Shown here: positions 12,741-23,872 of the stretch, piece by piece
How the letters are laid out: the number at the start of each line of letters is the position of its first letter
How positions within the stretch are numbered: position 1 is the stretch's first letter
Assembly: GCA_029706075.1 (NCBI GenBank)
Contig: JAINUG010000048.1
Location: 1,668,501 to 1,732,500, forward strand
Direction of reading: 5' to 3'
DNA length: 64,000 nt
From: Aldrovandia affinis
Lineage: Eukaryota > Chordata > Actinopteri > Notacanthiformes > Halosauridae
Position numbers and translations under genes: made by a program
The notes under the pieces: generated by a model
The model's database searches: none
What the model was told of the DNA's origin: nothing
The model's input: only the letters and a program-made list of their open reading frames with translations

Positions 12741-13894
12741 TGGAAATTTCAATTTACAGTGTAATGCATCTTAAACTCACATCATTTTAACATGGGGGAT
12801 CTTTTCTTACAAATGAATTGTCAATATCGTCCACCATTCATTTACTATGCTAACTAATTGAATAGCTTGGCAAGCTCACCCACTAGCTCTAGCTAGCTAG
12901 CTAAATTCAATCCAATCCACCTTTTCCTGGATGCCCCCTTTTTACCATTGCCCCTCAAAGAACTATGATTCAGACGAATTCTGTAATGCATACATTCATA
13001 GAGTGGTCTATGAGTGCAATTTCAGCAGCGAATGCTACCAGTTTGAGCCTGATCAGATTCTCCAAAAGCTCAGGGCAATACAAAATATGACCTCCTTGCA
13101 GTGTCATGCCCCCTATTAAACCCTGTACCACATCATAAACTTATTTTTTTCCCCCATTTTATCAAATTTCGGGTCCACAAATCGATTCAGAACAGTGCAT
13201 TCAAACATGTCAGATAAAGTATTATATACAGTGCTGTCAGTGGCCAGAATTCACTGGGGGAACCCACCCCGGGGGGCCTGTTTTGCAAATGCAAACGCAA
13301 CAGCAAAATGCTTCATTCTACTGCATTTTTTCAAAAGATTTGTAACTTAATTGTGTATGATTTTATAAATTAAATTTAAAAAGTCCTACAATCTTTCAGT
13401 TGCTGTTTTAATAAGAAAATGTCTATACCCACAGACATAGATTTCCTATAAAGTATGCTCAGAAACCAGATGGCCTTTTCCTCGCTGTACACTTGTTGCC
13501 AAAAATTAAGGAAAAGATATCACCATGAAACTTTGCCAGTTGGTTACTTTCATAATTTCCGAAAATCTGTATTACAAGTTTTCTAGAAATGTATATTTAT
13601 ATATGGAAATTAGGCAACGTCTCATTAAATATGCATACATTTAAAACCCCAAAATCTACATTTTACAGCCAGATTTAACATTTATATTCCATTTTGGACA
13701 ACATATTAGAGACAAAAGTATTTACAGAACAGATTTGGGATACATTCTTTTTAAATTTTATAAATCAGAAGGTACTATGTACAGGTTTTAAAAATGTGTT
13801 TTCGGCAATGTATTAAAAATCTGGAAATTAGCTGTTTGCATTCGCTACATTCTAACAGACTGCTATAAAACCAAGGGTTTGGGGGTTTCTATAT

Positions 13895-14365
13895 TTATAT
13901 GATGTATTCAAAGGAGGTGGGTGAGAAATGAGGAAGAGGAATGGTACCAAATCTCCACATGGTTGGGATTAGTATACCTGTCCCTCCACCTCTACCTCTG
14001 GGTCGTGGAGTGTGCGAGGTGTAGGCAGCGGAGAGAGCAGCAGGGGTGGCCATGCTCTGAGGGGTGATCCATGTCTCAGTGAGCGCCAGGAACTGCAGGG
14101 AGAGTAGGAAGGCCTGGGCCGAGATGAAGTCAGCCTTCCGGACAACGGACTGGCAGTTCCATAGGCCACCTGCTACCACAACATCTACACCGGAGGATCT
14201 AGGAGGGTGGATAAGATTGGAGAGGTTACGGGTGTGAGTTGCAGCTCTCCTTCTAGGAATTCTACAAGAGGAGGCACGGACCTGGATATAAAGATTGCAC
14301 ATGGTGTTAGATGTGCCAACAACTACTAGTAGATTAGTTAAATTATGGTACTTATCGAGCGGCAT
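13895..14365 (-). mobile_element. LINE endonuclease-domain fragment
   Basis: An uninterrupted 156-codon minus-strand frame reads GLWNCQSVVRKADFISAQAF and FLALTETWITPQSMATPAAL, then RPRGRGGGTGILIP. This is the start of the apurinic-endonuclease domain of an L2/CR1-group LINE ORF2; the Glu of LTETW is the catalytic acid. The rest of the element is absent on the 3' side. The frame being open although the fragment is isolated suggests a fairly young insertion. Confidence 0.85.
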
Positions 14366-14434
14366 ACACTCCCTAGCTGACCTCCCTCAGTGGACTCCTG
14401 CAGGTAGACTCCTCAGTCTTTGTACACTGAGTCT

Positions 14435-14851
14435 TCATACTATGAGGCAAGGAAGGTGAGGCTGCAGTTGCTGAAGATTTGTTGGCTGCACATTCATGTT
14501 GCAAATCTCCCATTCCACCACATCCCAAAGGTACTCTATTGGACTGAGATCTGGTGACTGTGGAGGCCATTGGAGTACACTGAACTCATTGTCATGTTCA
14601 TGGAACCAGCTTGAGATGACGTGTACTTTGTGACAAGATGGGTAGACTGTGGCTATAAAGGGATGCACATGGTCAGCAACAAGACTCAGGTAGGCTGTGG
14701 CATTTAAACGATGCTCAATTGGTATTAAGGGGTCTAATGTGTGCCAAGAAAACATTCCCCACACCATTACACCACCACCACCAGGCTGAACTGTTGACAC
14801 AAGGCAGGATGGATGCATGGATTCATGTTGTTTATGCCAAATTCTGACCAT
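14435..14851 (-). pseudogene. Tc1-like transposase catalytic region with second DDE Asp deleted
   Basis: This frame has 138 codons, with GGGGVMVWGMFSWHTLDPLI near the start and PPQSPDLSPIEYLWDVVEWE near the end; the latter holds the third catalytic acid. Between them the block that in relatives carries QQDNAPCHK is reduced to VYPSCHKVHVISSWF, so the second catalytic Asp is gone although the frame stays open. The first Asp (SDES-type) lies upstream in another segment. It could not be active. Confidence 0.8.
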
Positions 14852-15500
14852 ACCATTTGCATGTCGCAGCAGAAATCGAGATTCGTCAGACCAGGCAACG
14901 TTTTTCCAATCTTCAACTGTCCAGTTTTGGTGAGCCTGTGCCTACTGTAGCCTCACTTTCCTGTTCTTAGCTGACAGGAGTGGAACCCGGTGTGGTCTTC
15001 TGCTGCTGTAGCCCATCCACTTTAAGGTTCAATGTGTTGTGCGTTCAGAGATGCTCTTCTGCATACCACTGTTGTAACGTGTGGTTATTTGAGTTACTGA
15101 TGCCTTCCTGTCAGCTTGAACCAGTCTGGCCTTTCTCCTCTTACCTCTCTCATTAACAAGGCATTTTCACCAACAGAACTGCTGCTCACTGGATGTTTTT
15201 TGTTTTTCGCACCATTCTCTGTAAACTCTAGAGACTGCTGTGTGTGAAAATCCCTTGAGAGCAGCAGTTTCTCAGATACTCACACCACCCTGTCTGGCAC
15301 CAACAATCATTCCACGGTCAAAGTCAGTTAGATCACATTTCTTCCCCATTCTGATTTTTGGTCTGAACAACAACTGAACCTCTTGACCATATCTGCATGC
15401 TTTTATGCATTGAGTTGCTGCCACATGATTGGCTGATTAGATAATTGCATTAACGAACAGGTGTACAGGTGTACCTAATAAAGTGACCACTGAGTGTATA
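14460..15500 (-). mobile_element. Tc1-like transposon truncated at its 3' end (copy C)
   Basis: The right end carries the inverted-repeat sequence GTACACCTAATAAAGTGACC (as read on +, 15465-15490 region) and ends at tgagtgtata (15500). No matching left end is present, so the element is truncated near 14460, beside the LINE endonuclease piece. The minus strand encodes a Tc1-type transposase in fragments: a helix-turn-helix part near 15100-15350 and a catalytic part at 14435-14851. Confidence 0.88.
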
Positions 15501-18286
15501 ATGTTCTTCAATGTAGGCCTACTCACGTTTTGGTAAATCCACTTCCGGTAAATCCAAAACACCAAGCTGCGTATGGATATAGTTTTTACAAATGTGAATA
15601 CTATCCACATGGATCTCTAAAACAAAGCATGTAAATCCACTGAAGTTGTTACTAGCGCGTTTTCGGCTGACAGCCAAACGTTTAGCTTTCTAGCAACACA
15701 TCCTGTATCAATCCCAGGCTTATAGAATTTGAATGCTTTCATATATCTACACCAAATTTGCTGCACCTGTGGTGTTATATTATGTATATATGTGGTATAC
15801 ATATTGGGGATGAACTGCATGTAATAATTTATCCGTGGCTTATTTTTATGAGAGGTAATTGCTAGAGGGCACTATCAATCTAGATACGTAGATTAAGTTT
15901 GTCAAATATTACACAGTTAGAAAGACTTGATCAGAAATGGTTTGCCACAATTAAACAGTTAAACAGAGTACCAACTGAATGTATCCAGTACCCCCAAGGT
16001 ACAAGTTGCAATGCAATAACGGTTTTGCATTTGATTCTGAATCAGAATAATGTAATACCATTACCAGGAAGCTTGCCTAATTTTCATGATATTGTAAAGT
16101 ATGGAAAGGCACAATCAAACATTTCTTGATAATATCCATTGGATTTTTAGATAGTTATATAGTTAATAGTTGTCTAATATAATAGAAAATGTTTGGATTG
16201 CTGCATGATTAGTAGTAAATTATTTTTGTAGCGGCTAACAAAATGTGAAAGAAGAAAAACCAAACAGTCTACTGGCGATGACAAAATGTGACCAACAATT
16301 ATTGTGACTAAAGTATATTGCCAAACAGGACACTAAATTAAAATGAATGAAAAGAAACCCATCTTTTCTCATCTTTAGGGTTAAATTATCCATTATGATC
16401 AATACATTTTATTAAGAAGTGCATAAAACAGCTACACAACACTCATGTTTTAATTTTAACAGTTAATATGGCCTATTTTTTCCTAATGTAGCTGTTCAAG
16501 GAGTTCATGGAATTAGGATAAGTAAAAAAATGATAACCTTGTATTAAACGCATCACAATATGCATGTTTCATGACCGGTTTATTAATGTGGCCAATTACT
16601 TTCAGTCTGCGCCATTGTGAAGACATCACTAGGTGCTTATCCATCCCTATATTTATTAATATAACCCTCTATCTAAAAATGTTCAGTAGTAGACATATGC
16701 ATTCAATGATGAAAATGGAAGAAAATATAAATGACAAGAACTGCCATAGCATCTTTCTTATAACATATGACATATATAGTGTCATGACAGTATAGTCATT
16801 ACAGGCGGTATAGCATTATCACATTGAGCCTGATAAGCTAACTGACATAAACTATCACAGGCTTTTATCTCAATATTCAAATGTATGTATGTAGTAATTA
16901 ATACAACAATTGGGCACATAAATGGCATATAAAAATGTAAAAGCTTTGATTTCAGCAAGAGAAGAATAATTCATCATTAAAATAACAATAAATTGTTGGT
17001 GGTAGCAATTGTTTTGATTGATGCTCACTTGATAACAGAACACAGTTATTTTGTTATTAGTTGGACATCTCTATTATGTTGTTAGCAAGAAAATGAAAAT
17101 GCATAATTGCAAGAAATTTAACAAAATGATTACATTATCAGTTAGAATTATTACGTTTTTATCATAAATTGTGCTCACCTGATAATGTAATAATTCATTA
17201 TGTTGTCAGAAAAGAATGATGATAAAAAATGTATTACATTATCAGTTGATCATCTTTTATTACTTTTATTCGTTAGTTACTTTATTACATTATCCGTGTT
17301 TATCATGCTATAACAGAAAAGTTATTATATTACGGTGAGGTATTAAGTTATAGTTTACAGTTGCTACAAACATGTAAAAAAGCCCTTTACCCCTCAATGA
17401 TTATTGATATTGGGATAGGTAATTCAGTGCTTTTGAAAACATAGAAGAAACAGAGCAGAAAACAAACAGAAATTGGAAATAGCTTGTTAAAAAAGGCAAG
17501 AAGACGATCTGGAGTCTGGAGGAACAGTAATTGCAGTGGATAACATAATACAGCTTCTAAGGCTGCGGTTAGGAAAACAGAACTATTTTAACAATGTAGA
17601 GGCGGTGGAGGAGAGCTGTGAGGCAGGCTTTTGGAAACAAGGCCATTGTCATTGTTGCTGCCTTTATTCACGGTAATTCAAGGTAGCAACATCAGTTCAT
17701 CAATGACACCTTTATAAAAGGCCCCATATATTCACCATTTATTCTTTTTTGTATTGAATTAATTCATTCTAAATTAATATTTATGAATGGAATTTATATT
17801 CATGTATTATTCTACAGAGCCTGTGCAGAAGTAGACACTGATCACCCTTTGAAAAGTAGTGACTGATGAAATGACTGAATGTAAATCGAACAAATAAAGC
17901 TACTTGTTTTACGTCCACTAGTTTGTTTATTCTAAAAACATGTATAATGGGTACGTGGTACGTACTTTAGGGAAGGCACTGCATTATGTTAGTCTTTCAT
18001 TAATGCATATTATCCATTTCAGGTATTCGTTTATACATAGCATTGTAGTTTTTATGCATTTATTTAGTTTCTATAACATGTTTAGATATAAAATGGACAA
18101 CATTCCATTATATACTGAGAGGGGATGAGTAAATAGGAGGACTACATTGCTGAATCCACAAAAATAACTTTCAACAGATGGCGCTGTTGCAGTCAGCACA
18201 GCATGTGTACCACAGATTGATTTCTTAACCACAATTTGCACAGCAGATACTGATTTCCAACCAGAATATGAATTGATTCAAATTAT
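15501..18286. other. Intergenic AT-rich DNA with an inverted-motif cluster
   Basis: No exon or transposase frame was recognised. The part at 17020-17345 has repeated attacattatcag and its inverse ctgataatgtaat (see findings). The rest is AT-rich without nameable structure. Confidence 0.5.
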
Positions 18287-18301
18287 TTTCATGGTGTTTT
18301 T

Positions 18302-18490
18302 ATTTTTATTTTTATTTTTTTAAAGAATTTGCTTTGTCGGCTTCCCTCCCCCTCCCTGGAGCAGACAGCCAATTTCCGCCCCCCCAGTGACACTCCCGGC
18401 CAGAGCTGACTCTGGTGCGGCCGGTGGAATCGAACCCCGGTTGCAGTGGCCAGCGTCAAACGTTGTAACCGCTAGACCACCCAGGAGGCC
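18302..18490 (-). mobile_element. tRNA-derived SINE with 15-bp target duplication
   Basis: Read on the minus strand it starts GGCCTCCTGGGTGGTCTAGC and continues GGTTACAACG (pol III A-box-like), then has GGGGTTCGATTCC (B box). It ends in an A-rich tail, seen on + as tttttatttttattttt after 18300. Flanks tttcatggtgttttt (18287-18301) and tttcatagtgttttt (18491-18505) are a 15-bp duplication with one mismatch. Confidence 0.9.
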
Positions 18491-19106
18491 TTTCATAGTG
18501 TTTTTCAAATGTATTTTAGTAAGATGCTTTATGTATGAGGAAGAGTTAAACATAAACAAAAACAGAACACAAAAATGGTTTTGGATGATGAGCACTTCTT
18601 TTGTTCCCATCCTCTGGTGGAGCAAACCTAAAGTGCTACTCTTCCAGCCTGAGTTTATGTCCTGCCAGGGGCCATGTGGTGCTGAGCTGCTGTTTCCCAT
18701 TTAATTAAATTATGATTGTTATCATGGTTGTGGTTGTGGTTGTGAGTGTTAAAAAACTCCAGGAGCAAATATATCCAGAGTGCATGAGTAAGAATCATAG
18801 CTTGTCATGAAATCATTATTAGCCTGAAGGGTATTCATTCTGTGACCTGTATGTGTAGGAGGCCTCATGAACTCTCCTAACAGGTTAGAAGCAGCCAGGA
18901 AATGACTGTAGCAGCAGGACAAAATGTGAGCTAGCACCATTACATTTAGGGAAAGACAGTTTTGTCTTAGAGTTATACAATGTTATTTGTTATTGCCTTT
19001 GTAAAAGATACCATTGTTATCAATGGCAATATATTTAGCCCTCATTGATGTGACACTATCTCCTGATGAAAGGTTAAATGTGTGTAACAATGAAAGTAAA
19101 ACATTT

Positions 19107-19487
19107 AAAAAATATATTTTTTAAAGATTTTGTTTCTGATTTTATCCCATTTTCCAATTAGACCTGCCAGACCAGTAGCCAATTAGACCCGTTATTTTAT
19201 GTCAATACCCCCCTAGTAATGTGAGTTCACTGCCGTAGTCCTGTGACCGGTAGTGATGAAGGTGAAGTAACATCTCATCCGAGCCGGCACTCACCAGGCC
19301 GTCGACCGTAACCCGGTACTACAGGGCCACTCTTATGCACTCTTATGCGCAGTGAACGTCCAGGGCTGACAGCCTCTTATGCCCTCTTACTCCCGGCCAG
19401 AGCCGACTCTGGCGGGACGGGGAATTGAATCCCGGTCTCCGTGGCTAGTGTCGAACGTTGTAACCACTGGACCATGCGGGAGGCCCC
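19107..19487 (-). mobile_element. tRNA-derived SINE, full length, perfect 15-bp target duplication
   Basis: The minus-strand head GGCCTCCCGCATGGTCCAGT, GGTTACAACG and GGGATTCAATTCC are A- and B-box-like and close to the SINE at 18.3 kb. The body runs about 380 bp and ends in a tail like aaaatgggataaaatc with agaaacaaaat. The flanks gaaagtaaaacattt (19092-19106 and 19488-19502) are identical. Its tail resembles that of the oppositely oriented SINE at 19.76 kb. Confidence 0.92.
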
Positions 19488-19756
19488 GAAAGTAAAACAT
19501 TTTAAAAGTAAATCACAATGACCTGTAACCTGTTTCCACTAGCTCCAATTTTAGTTAATGCTTGCAAGTGCTTGAACCCTGCAGGGGCTGGTCATTCTTT
19601 TCATATATAGTATAGAAAAATAACCCTATAAAATCTTTATTTAAACCTAAGAATTGAGGTACGTAAGAATTTAACAAGGATATCCGAAATAAAGGACACA
19701 AACAAAACTGATTTATTTAACAAAAACTCAGATATCCTTGTGTGCAAAAATATGTG

Positions 19757-20130
19757 AGGGGGCTGGCTGATAGCGTAGTGGTTTAACGCACCCGTATTTG
19801 GCTGGTCCTATACGAGTGTGAGCTACCTATCAGGGACACGGTTCGAAACCCGTAATGGCCAGGGCCATTAGCTCCAATTGGGGGTGGCATTTGGCTGTCC
19901 GCTCCTGAGGGAGGGTGGTCGGCACAAACTCGCTGTGAAGCACATAAGGGTGTCCCCAGAAAGGGGGTCATGAGCCTTGAAGGAGGCGGATCATTGCTGG
20001 CCTCAGAGGGTAGCTTGCCCCGTAGAGACGAGTGGAAAGTTTGTGGGGGAGGGTTAATCTAAATAAAATAGAGGGTATAATTGGCTTCCAAATTGGGGAG
20101 AAAAATGGGGAAAAATCACAAACAAAATGT
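19757..20130 (+). mobile_element. tRNA-derived SINE, second type
   Basis: The head ggctggctgatagcgtagtg then gtttaacgc is A-box-like. B box ggttcgaaacc lies about 80 bp later (near 19840). The body is about 370 bp and the tail is ggggagaaaaatggggaaaa followed by atcacaaacaaaatg. Possible short flanking repeat aatatgtg/aattatgtg. The right end abuts a Tc1 relic. Confidence 0.85.
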
Positions 20131-20781
20131 AATTATGTGGACCCCTTCAATCAATAACTTGTGGCACCTCCTTTAGCAGCGATGACTTGAAGCAAATGTC
20201 TCCTATAGCCACTGATCAGACTCAGCATCAGCATCTTCTTTGAGGGATTCTTGCCCACTCCTCCTTACAGAACCCAGCCAACTCAGTGAGGTTTGAGGGC
20301 TGTCTGGAATGAAGTCTTCAGGTCCTGTCACAGCATCTCGATTGGATTTAGGTCAGGACTTAACCAAACAAAAGCACCAAACTTCTTTCTCCTGAGCCAT
20401 TCTTTGGTAGATTTGCTTGAATGCTTCACATCATTGTCTTGATGGAACACCCACTTTCAGCCAAGTTTTAGCTCTCGGACTGATGGCCTGACGTTCTGTT
20501 CAAGAGTTCTCTGATATCCCCCATGGTTCCCATAATGATGTAGAGTCATCCAGATCCAGAGGAAGAAAAGCAGCCACAGATCATGACACTCCCGCCACCA
20601 TGCTTGACAGTAGGGATAAGGTTATTCTGGTGGTGGACAGTATTGGGTTATCGCTAGACAAGGCATTTTTGATTGAGACCAAAAAGGTTGATTTTGTTTA
20701 CCTTCAGGTTTGTCCAGGTAGCCAAAGATTGGTTCTTTTTAGACAGCAGAGGCTTCTTCCTGACTACCCTTGCATGGCAGT

Positions 20782-20994
20782 TTAATTCAGCGTTCTTCTA
20801 ATTGTTGATGGATACGCAATGATATCAGGTGTAGCAAGGGAGGCTTGTAGATCCCTGGATGTTATTCTTGTGTTGCTTTTTACTTGGTTTATTATTTTTC
20901 TTGAGGCTCTTGGTGATATTTTAGAAGGACGCCCACTTCTAGGCAGAGTCACTGTCGTGTTAAACACTCTCCATTTGTATATTATTTGTCTCAC
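20782..20994 (-). pseudogene. Tc1-like transposase DNA-binding-domain fragment
   Basis: A 70-codon open piece. It contains the Tc1 linker SGRPSKISPRA followed by the second helix-turn-helix (NTRITSRDLQASL, then STIRRTL). It belongs to copy D. The catalytic part downstream (20150-20780) is riddled with stops. Confidence 0.8.
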
Positions 20995-21152
20995 AGTGGA
21001 CTGATGGAGCCCAAGTTTTTTTATATAATTTTATTTCCTTCTCCAGACTGATGAGCACGAACTCCTCTCTTCCTGAAGTCCTCTGAGGCCTCTTTAGGTC
21101 CTGGCATAGTGTGTTTTGCATTCACCTGTATGGGTAACACCAAACTAACCAG

Positions 21153-22094
21153 GGGCCTGTCTCATGTTAATACAGTATATAATATATACCATTTAGCAGA
21201 TGCTTTTATCCAAAGCGACTTACAGTAGTGAATGCATACATTTTTCAGTATATGTGGTCCCAATGGGAAGTTCAATATAGTCATATCTTTGCATTAGCTG
21301 GCTACACAAAGCCTAACAGAGGTAATTGCGGCTAACCTGTCCCACGACGGTGGTTATCAATTTGCTCTGTCAACCCTGGTTGTTCCGATCGAGCTATGAG
21401 CGTGTGCACACAAAAGGGGCGGTGTTTGTAACACAGCTAATCGCATGCAACATGGACAGATCCAGAACACTGTTTCATGATTGCTGGGTTAGCGAGCTGA
21501 CTTTGGTCTTAACGCTGGGTTTTCGGTCTCACAACTGTGACTCACCCAGGGCTGCGTGTGATGGGAATGTGAGTGCAATCTATTGCACCAATCACTCGGG
21601 AATCATATGAGAAAATTACACTGCACTTAATATGCAACAGTAAATTGTATTCATTTTTGATAACTACATATAACTATATAAACTGTATGTTTGCTCAGGT
21701 TCTCCGCATCACCAAAGGAATACATATATATACTGGTGGCTAGAAAACGTAGGGCATTACATACAGTTTGCTGCACAGTGATCGCATGGCTCTAGAAGCT
21801 TGCAAAGATACAATATTCCCTCCGTGGAAAATCTCTGACATAAAAAAAATGATTACGCAATTCTCTAGGATTGATGAGGCCATTTTCCAGAGAGCTCATT
21901 GGTGAGGGGGCAGGCTTTTTATAGGATTTGATCCATTAGCTTGAACTTAACCTACTCCGGGGCAGGTTAGGTTTTGTAGCATAAGTAACAATGCAACCCG
22001 GCTAAAAGTGAGCCAGAGTTGTGAGACTGAAAACTCAGGCTTAAACCCAAATTTAGCTTGCTAACCCACTAATCCTGCTTCATGAGACAGGCCC
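21153..22094. mobile_element. Non-autonomous foldback DNA transposon nested in copy D
   Basis: Perfect 14-bp inverted ends gggcctgtctcatg / catgagacaggccc, flanked by CAG on both sides (21150-21152, 22095-22097). Deleting the element and one CAG restores a continuous Tc1 relic. A 3-bp duplication fits PIF/Harbinger-type elements, but no transposase is encoded to confirm the class. The interior holds a SINE-like or LINE-tail stretch (21170-21290) and an open frame of 94 codons (21326-21610) that I do not recognise. Confidence 0.82.
21170..21290 (-). repeat. SINE/LINE tail-like fragment inside the foldback element
   Basis: Contains ccatttagcagatgctttta and gcgacttacagtagtgaatg, the same body as the SINE at 24692-24848 but lacking the B-box half. 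It may be a third level of nesting or part of the host element. Confidence 0.65.
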
Positions 22095-22199
22095 CAGGTG
22101 TCTTACCTGTATTTATGAGAGTGCCACCCAAACGCTTTCATAAAGATCTGACCTTTGATTGGTTAACTTGGTACCCAATTATATACCCACCTGATTCTA

Positions 22200-22620
22200 C
22201 GTTTTACATTTTAAGCATTTAGCAGACGGTCTTATCCAGAGCGACTTACAAGATGTGCATTAATACAAGGTAAGAACAATCATAGTTAGCGCAGAAGATC
22301 AGTGCAGTAAAACAGCAATAGACATCATTGCAGGCGTCTGCATATCATACCTGTAACACTGGGAAAGAAAAGGTTGGTGTTTTAAAAAAAACAATTTTTA
22401 ATAAATGGTGTAGAACAAGTAAACAGTGGTGACGACAGATTGACTAGATGGACAGTGTTCAGTGGTGGTGGAGTCTGAAGAGGTGGGTTTTGAGTCTCTT
22501 GCGGAAGATTGGAAGTGATTCCGCAGTCTTGACCGATTGCGGGAGGTTGTTCCACCAGCGAGGGAACAGGACAGAGAAGAGGCAAGACCGCGAGGAGCAG
22601 CAGTTGTATTAATTATACAG
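22200..22620 (-). mobile_element. L2-type LINE 3' end
   Basis: The minus strand near 22480-22590 reads WNNLPQSVKTAESLPIFRKR, then LKTHLFRLHHH and a stop, the typical C terminus of L2-type ORF2. Downstream, a 3' region ends in cttgtaagtcgctctggata and agaccgtctgctaaatgc (reverse complement of 22210-22255). This anchors the origin of the orphan tails at 11.6, 47.0 and 56.5 kb. Confidence 0.87.
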
Positions 22621-22631
22621 TATGCACATGT

Positions 22632-22649
22632 GTATATATATATATATAT
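22632..22649. repeat. (TA)n microsatellite
   Basis: About nine TA units. Confidence 0.85.
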
Positions 22650-23872
22650 GTTATATCTAATGTAAATGTATTAATTATATGTACATTTTCATGGCAGAGC
22701 ACACTCGTACACTTTCAAAGCTGTTTTTCATTTCAGCATTTAGCGTTGAACTTTAAAAGGATTGCAAGCAAATGTTCTGTAATCATCGCTTCCTTGAGGG
22801 CAACAATCTCCTATGGTGCTTTTCAAATATCGCTCCATCAGCACTCCTCTGGGATATGTATGTTTAGGGCAAAGCACCACTGATGTCATCAGTTACCTCC
22901 CATGTGCTGATCTCTTTTATGACTGCTATCAAGACACGGAATGTTAATGTTAATGTTATAATCTATTGCCGCCTTGTGACCTTGATTTGTATTGTATAGA
23001 AGAGATTAGAAATTGAGGAGAGAAATCTATGCTACGTGCATTCACTGCAGTTGTCTTCCCTTGGAACAATCTCAGGGCAAATGGATTATTGTTTTATAGC
23101 TTAAGGCTTATTAGCCCAAAGAGAAGATCCCAAGGTTTGGACACAGTCATAATAAAAAAGGACAATAAAATGACATCAATTGTTAGGATTACAATCAAAT
23201 GTTGTAGTTGTTAAAATGTTGTTTTAGTGTGTTTAGTTATCAGTTACCTGGACTTCATATACATTGAACTCCCTACGTTGCAGAAAGGCAGGATACAACT
23301 CCAGATAGCAGATAGTGGACGAGAAGTGTCCAGGAACAGCTGAACTTGACCGTCAAGCTGAAACAAATTCAGATAAGCCTTATCTTGTCAGCAATTTCCA
23401 GTTACAAACTGTACCTTAATGGATAAATTCATAATATATTCATACACAAGAGACAAACAAAAAAACAAAAAAATCTTTGCTCAATGCCTTTTGACAGTTA
23501 AGCCTACAACTAGAAATCAATATATTTCCATGTACTTCTGTTTTTTCCAACTTGACTACAACTATATCCAGTTATACTACAATATAAATCACAAATAATT
23601 AATATAACATAACTACAACTATAGCTAGGCCTACACATGCCTAATACACATTCATATGCTATTTATATTTATTCATATATATTTTACAGAATTATTTAAT
23701 GCTTTTCTTAAAATGGCAATGCATACATGTAACTATCCTTTAGCTGGAACTGTGGTGTGGCTCAGATAGTAAAGGCTGGGCTTCACACAGCAGCCATGTT
23801 TGGAGTCCATGATCCGGTCCAGGTCTCCCACCACTAGAGCAGCACTACTGCCCATTAATTCATTTGACATTT
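22650..23872. other. Intergenic DNA, nothing recognised
   Basis: AT-rich sequence with no exon, transposase or RT signature that I can identify. Confidence 0.5.

Larger units (their letters stand above)
20131..22200 (-). mobile_element. Tc1-like transposon relic split by a nested element (copy D)
   Basis: The minus strand at 20150-20780 carries decayed Tc1 transposase sequence. At 20782-20994 a 70-codon frame has WRVFNTTVTLPRSGRPSKIS, the linker between the two helix-turn-helix units with its GRPR-like motif. The sequence is cut at 21150 by another element and resumes at 22095 (gtgtcttacctgtatttatg, then gagagtgccaccc). Clear terminal repeats were not found at either outer end. Confidence 0.8.

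Noticed and set aside
13895..14365. Single-copy host gene (156-codon open frame)
   Set aside because: The translation is the LINE endonuclease N-terminal region (LTETWITP, RGRGGGTGILIP), not a host protein.
18302..20130. Genuine tRNA genes
   Set aside because: A- and B-box-like sequences are present but they head SINE bodies with tails and target duplications, and no cloverleaf with an acceptor stem was evident.
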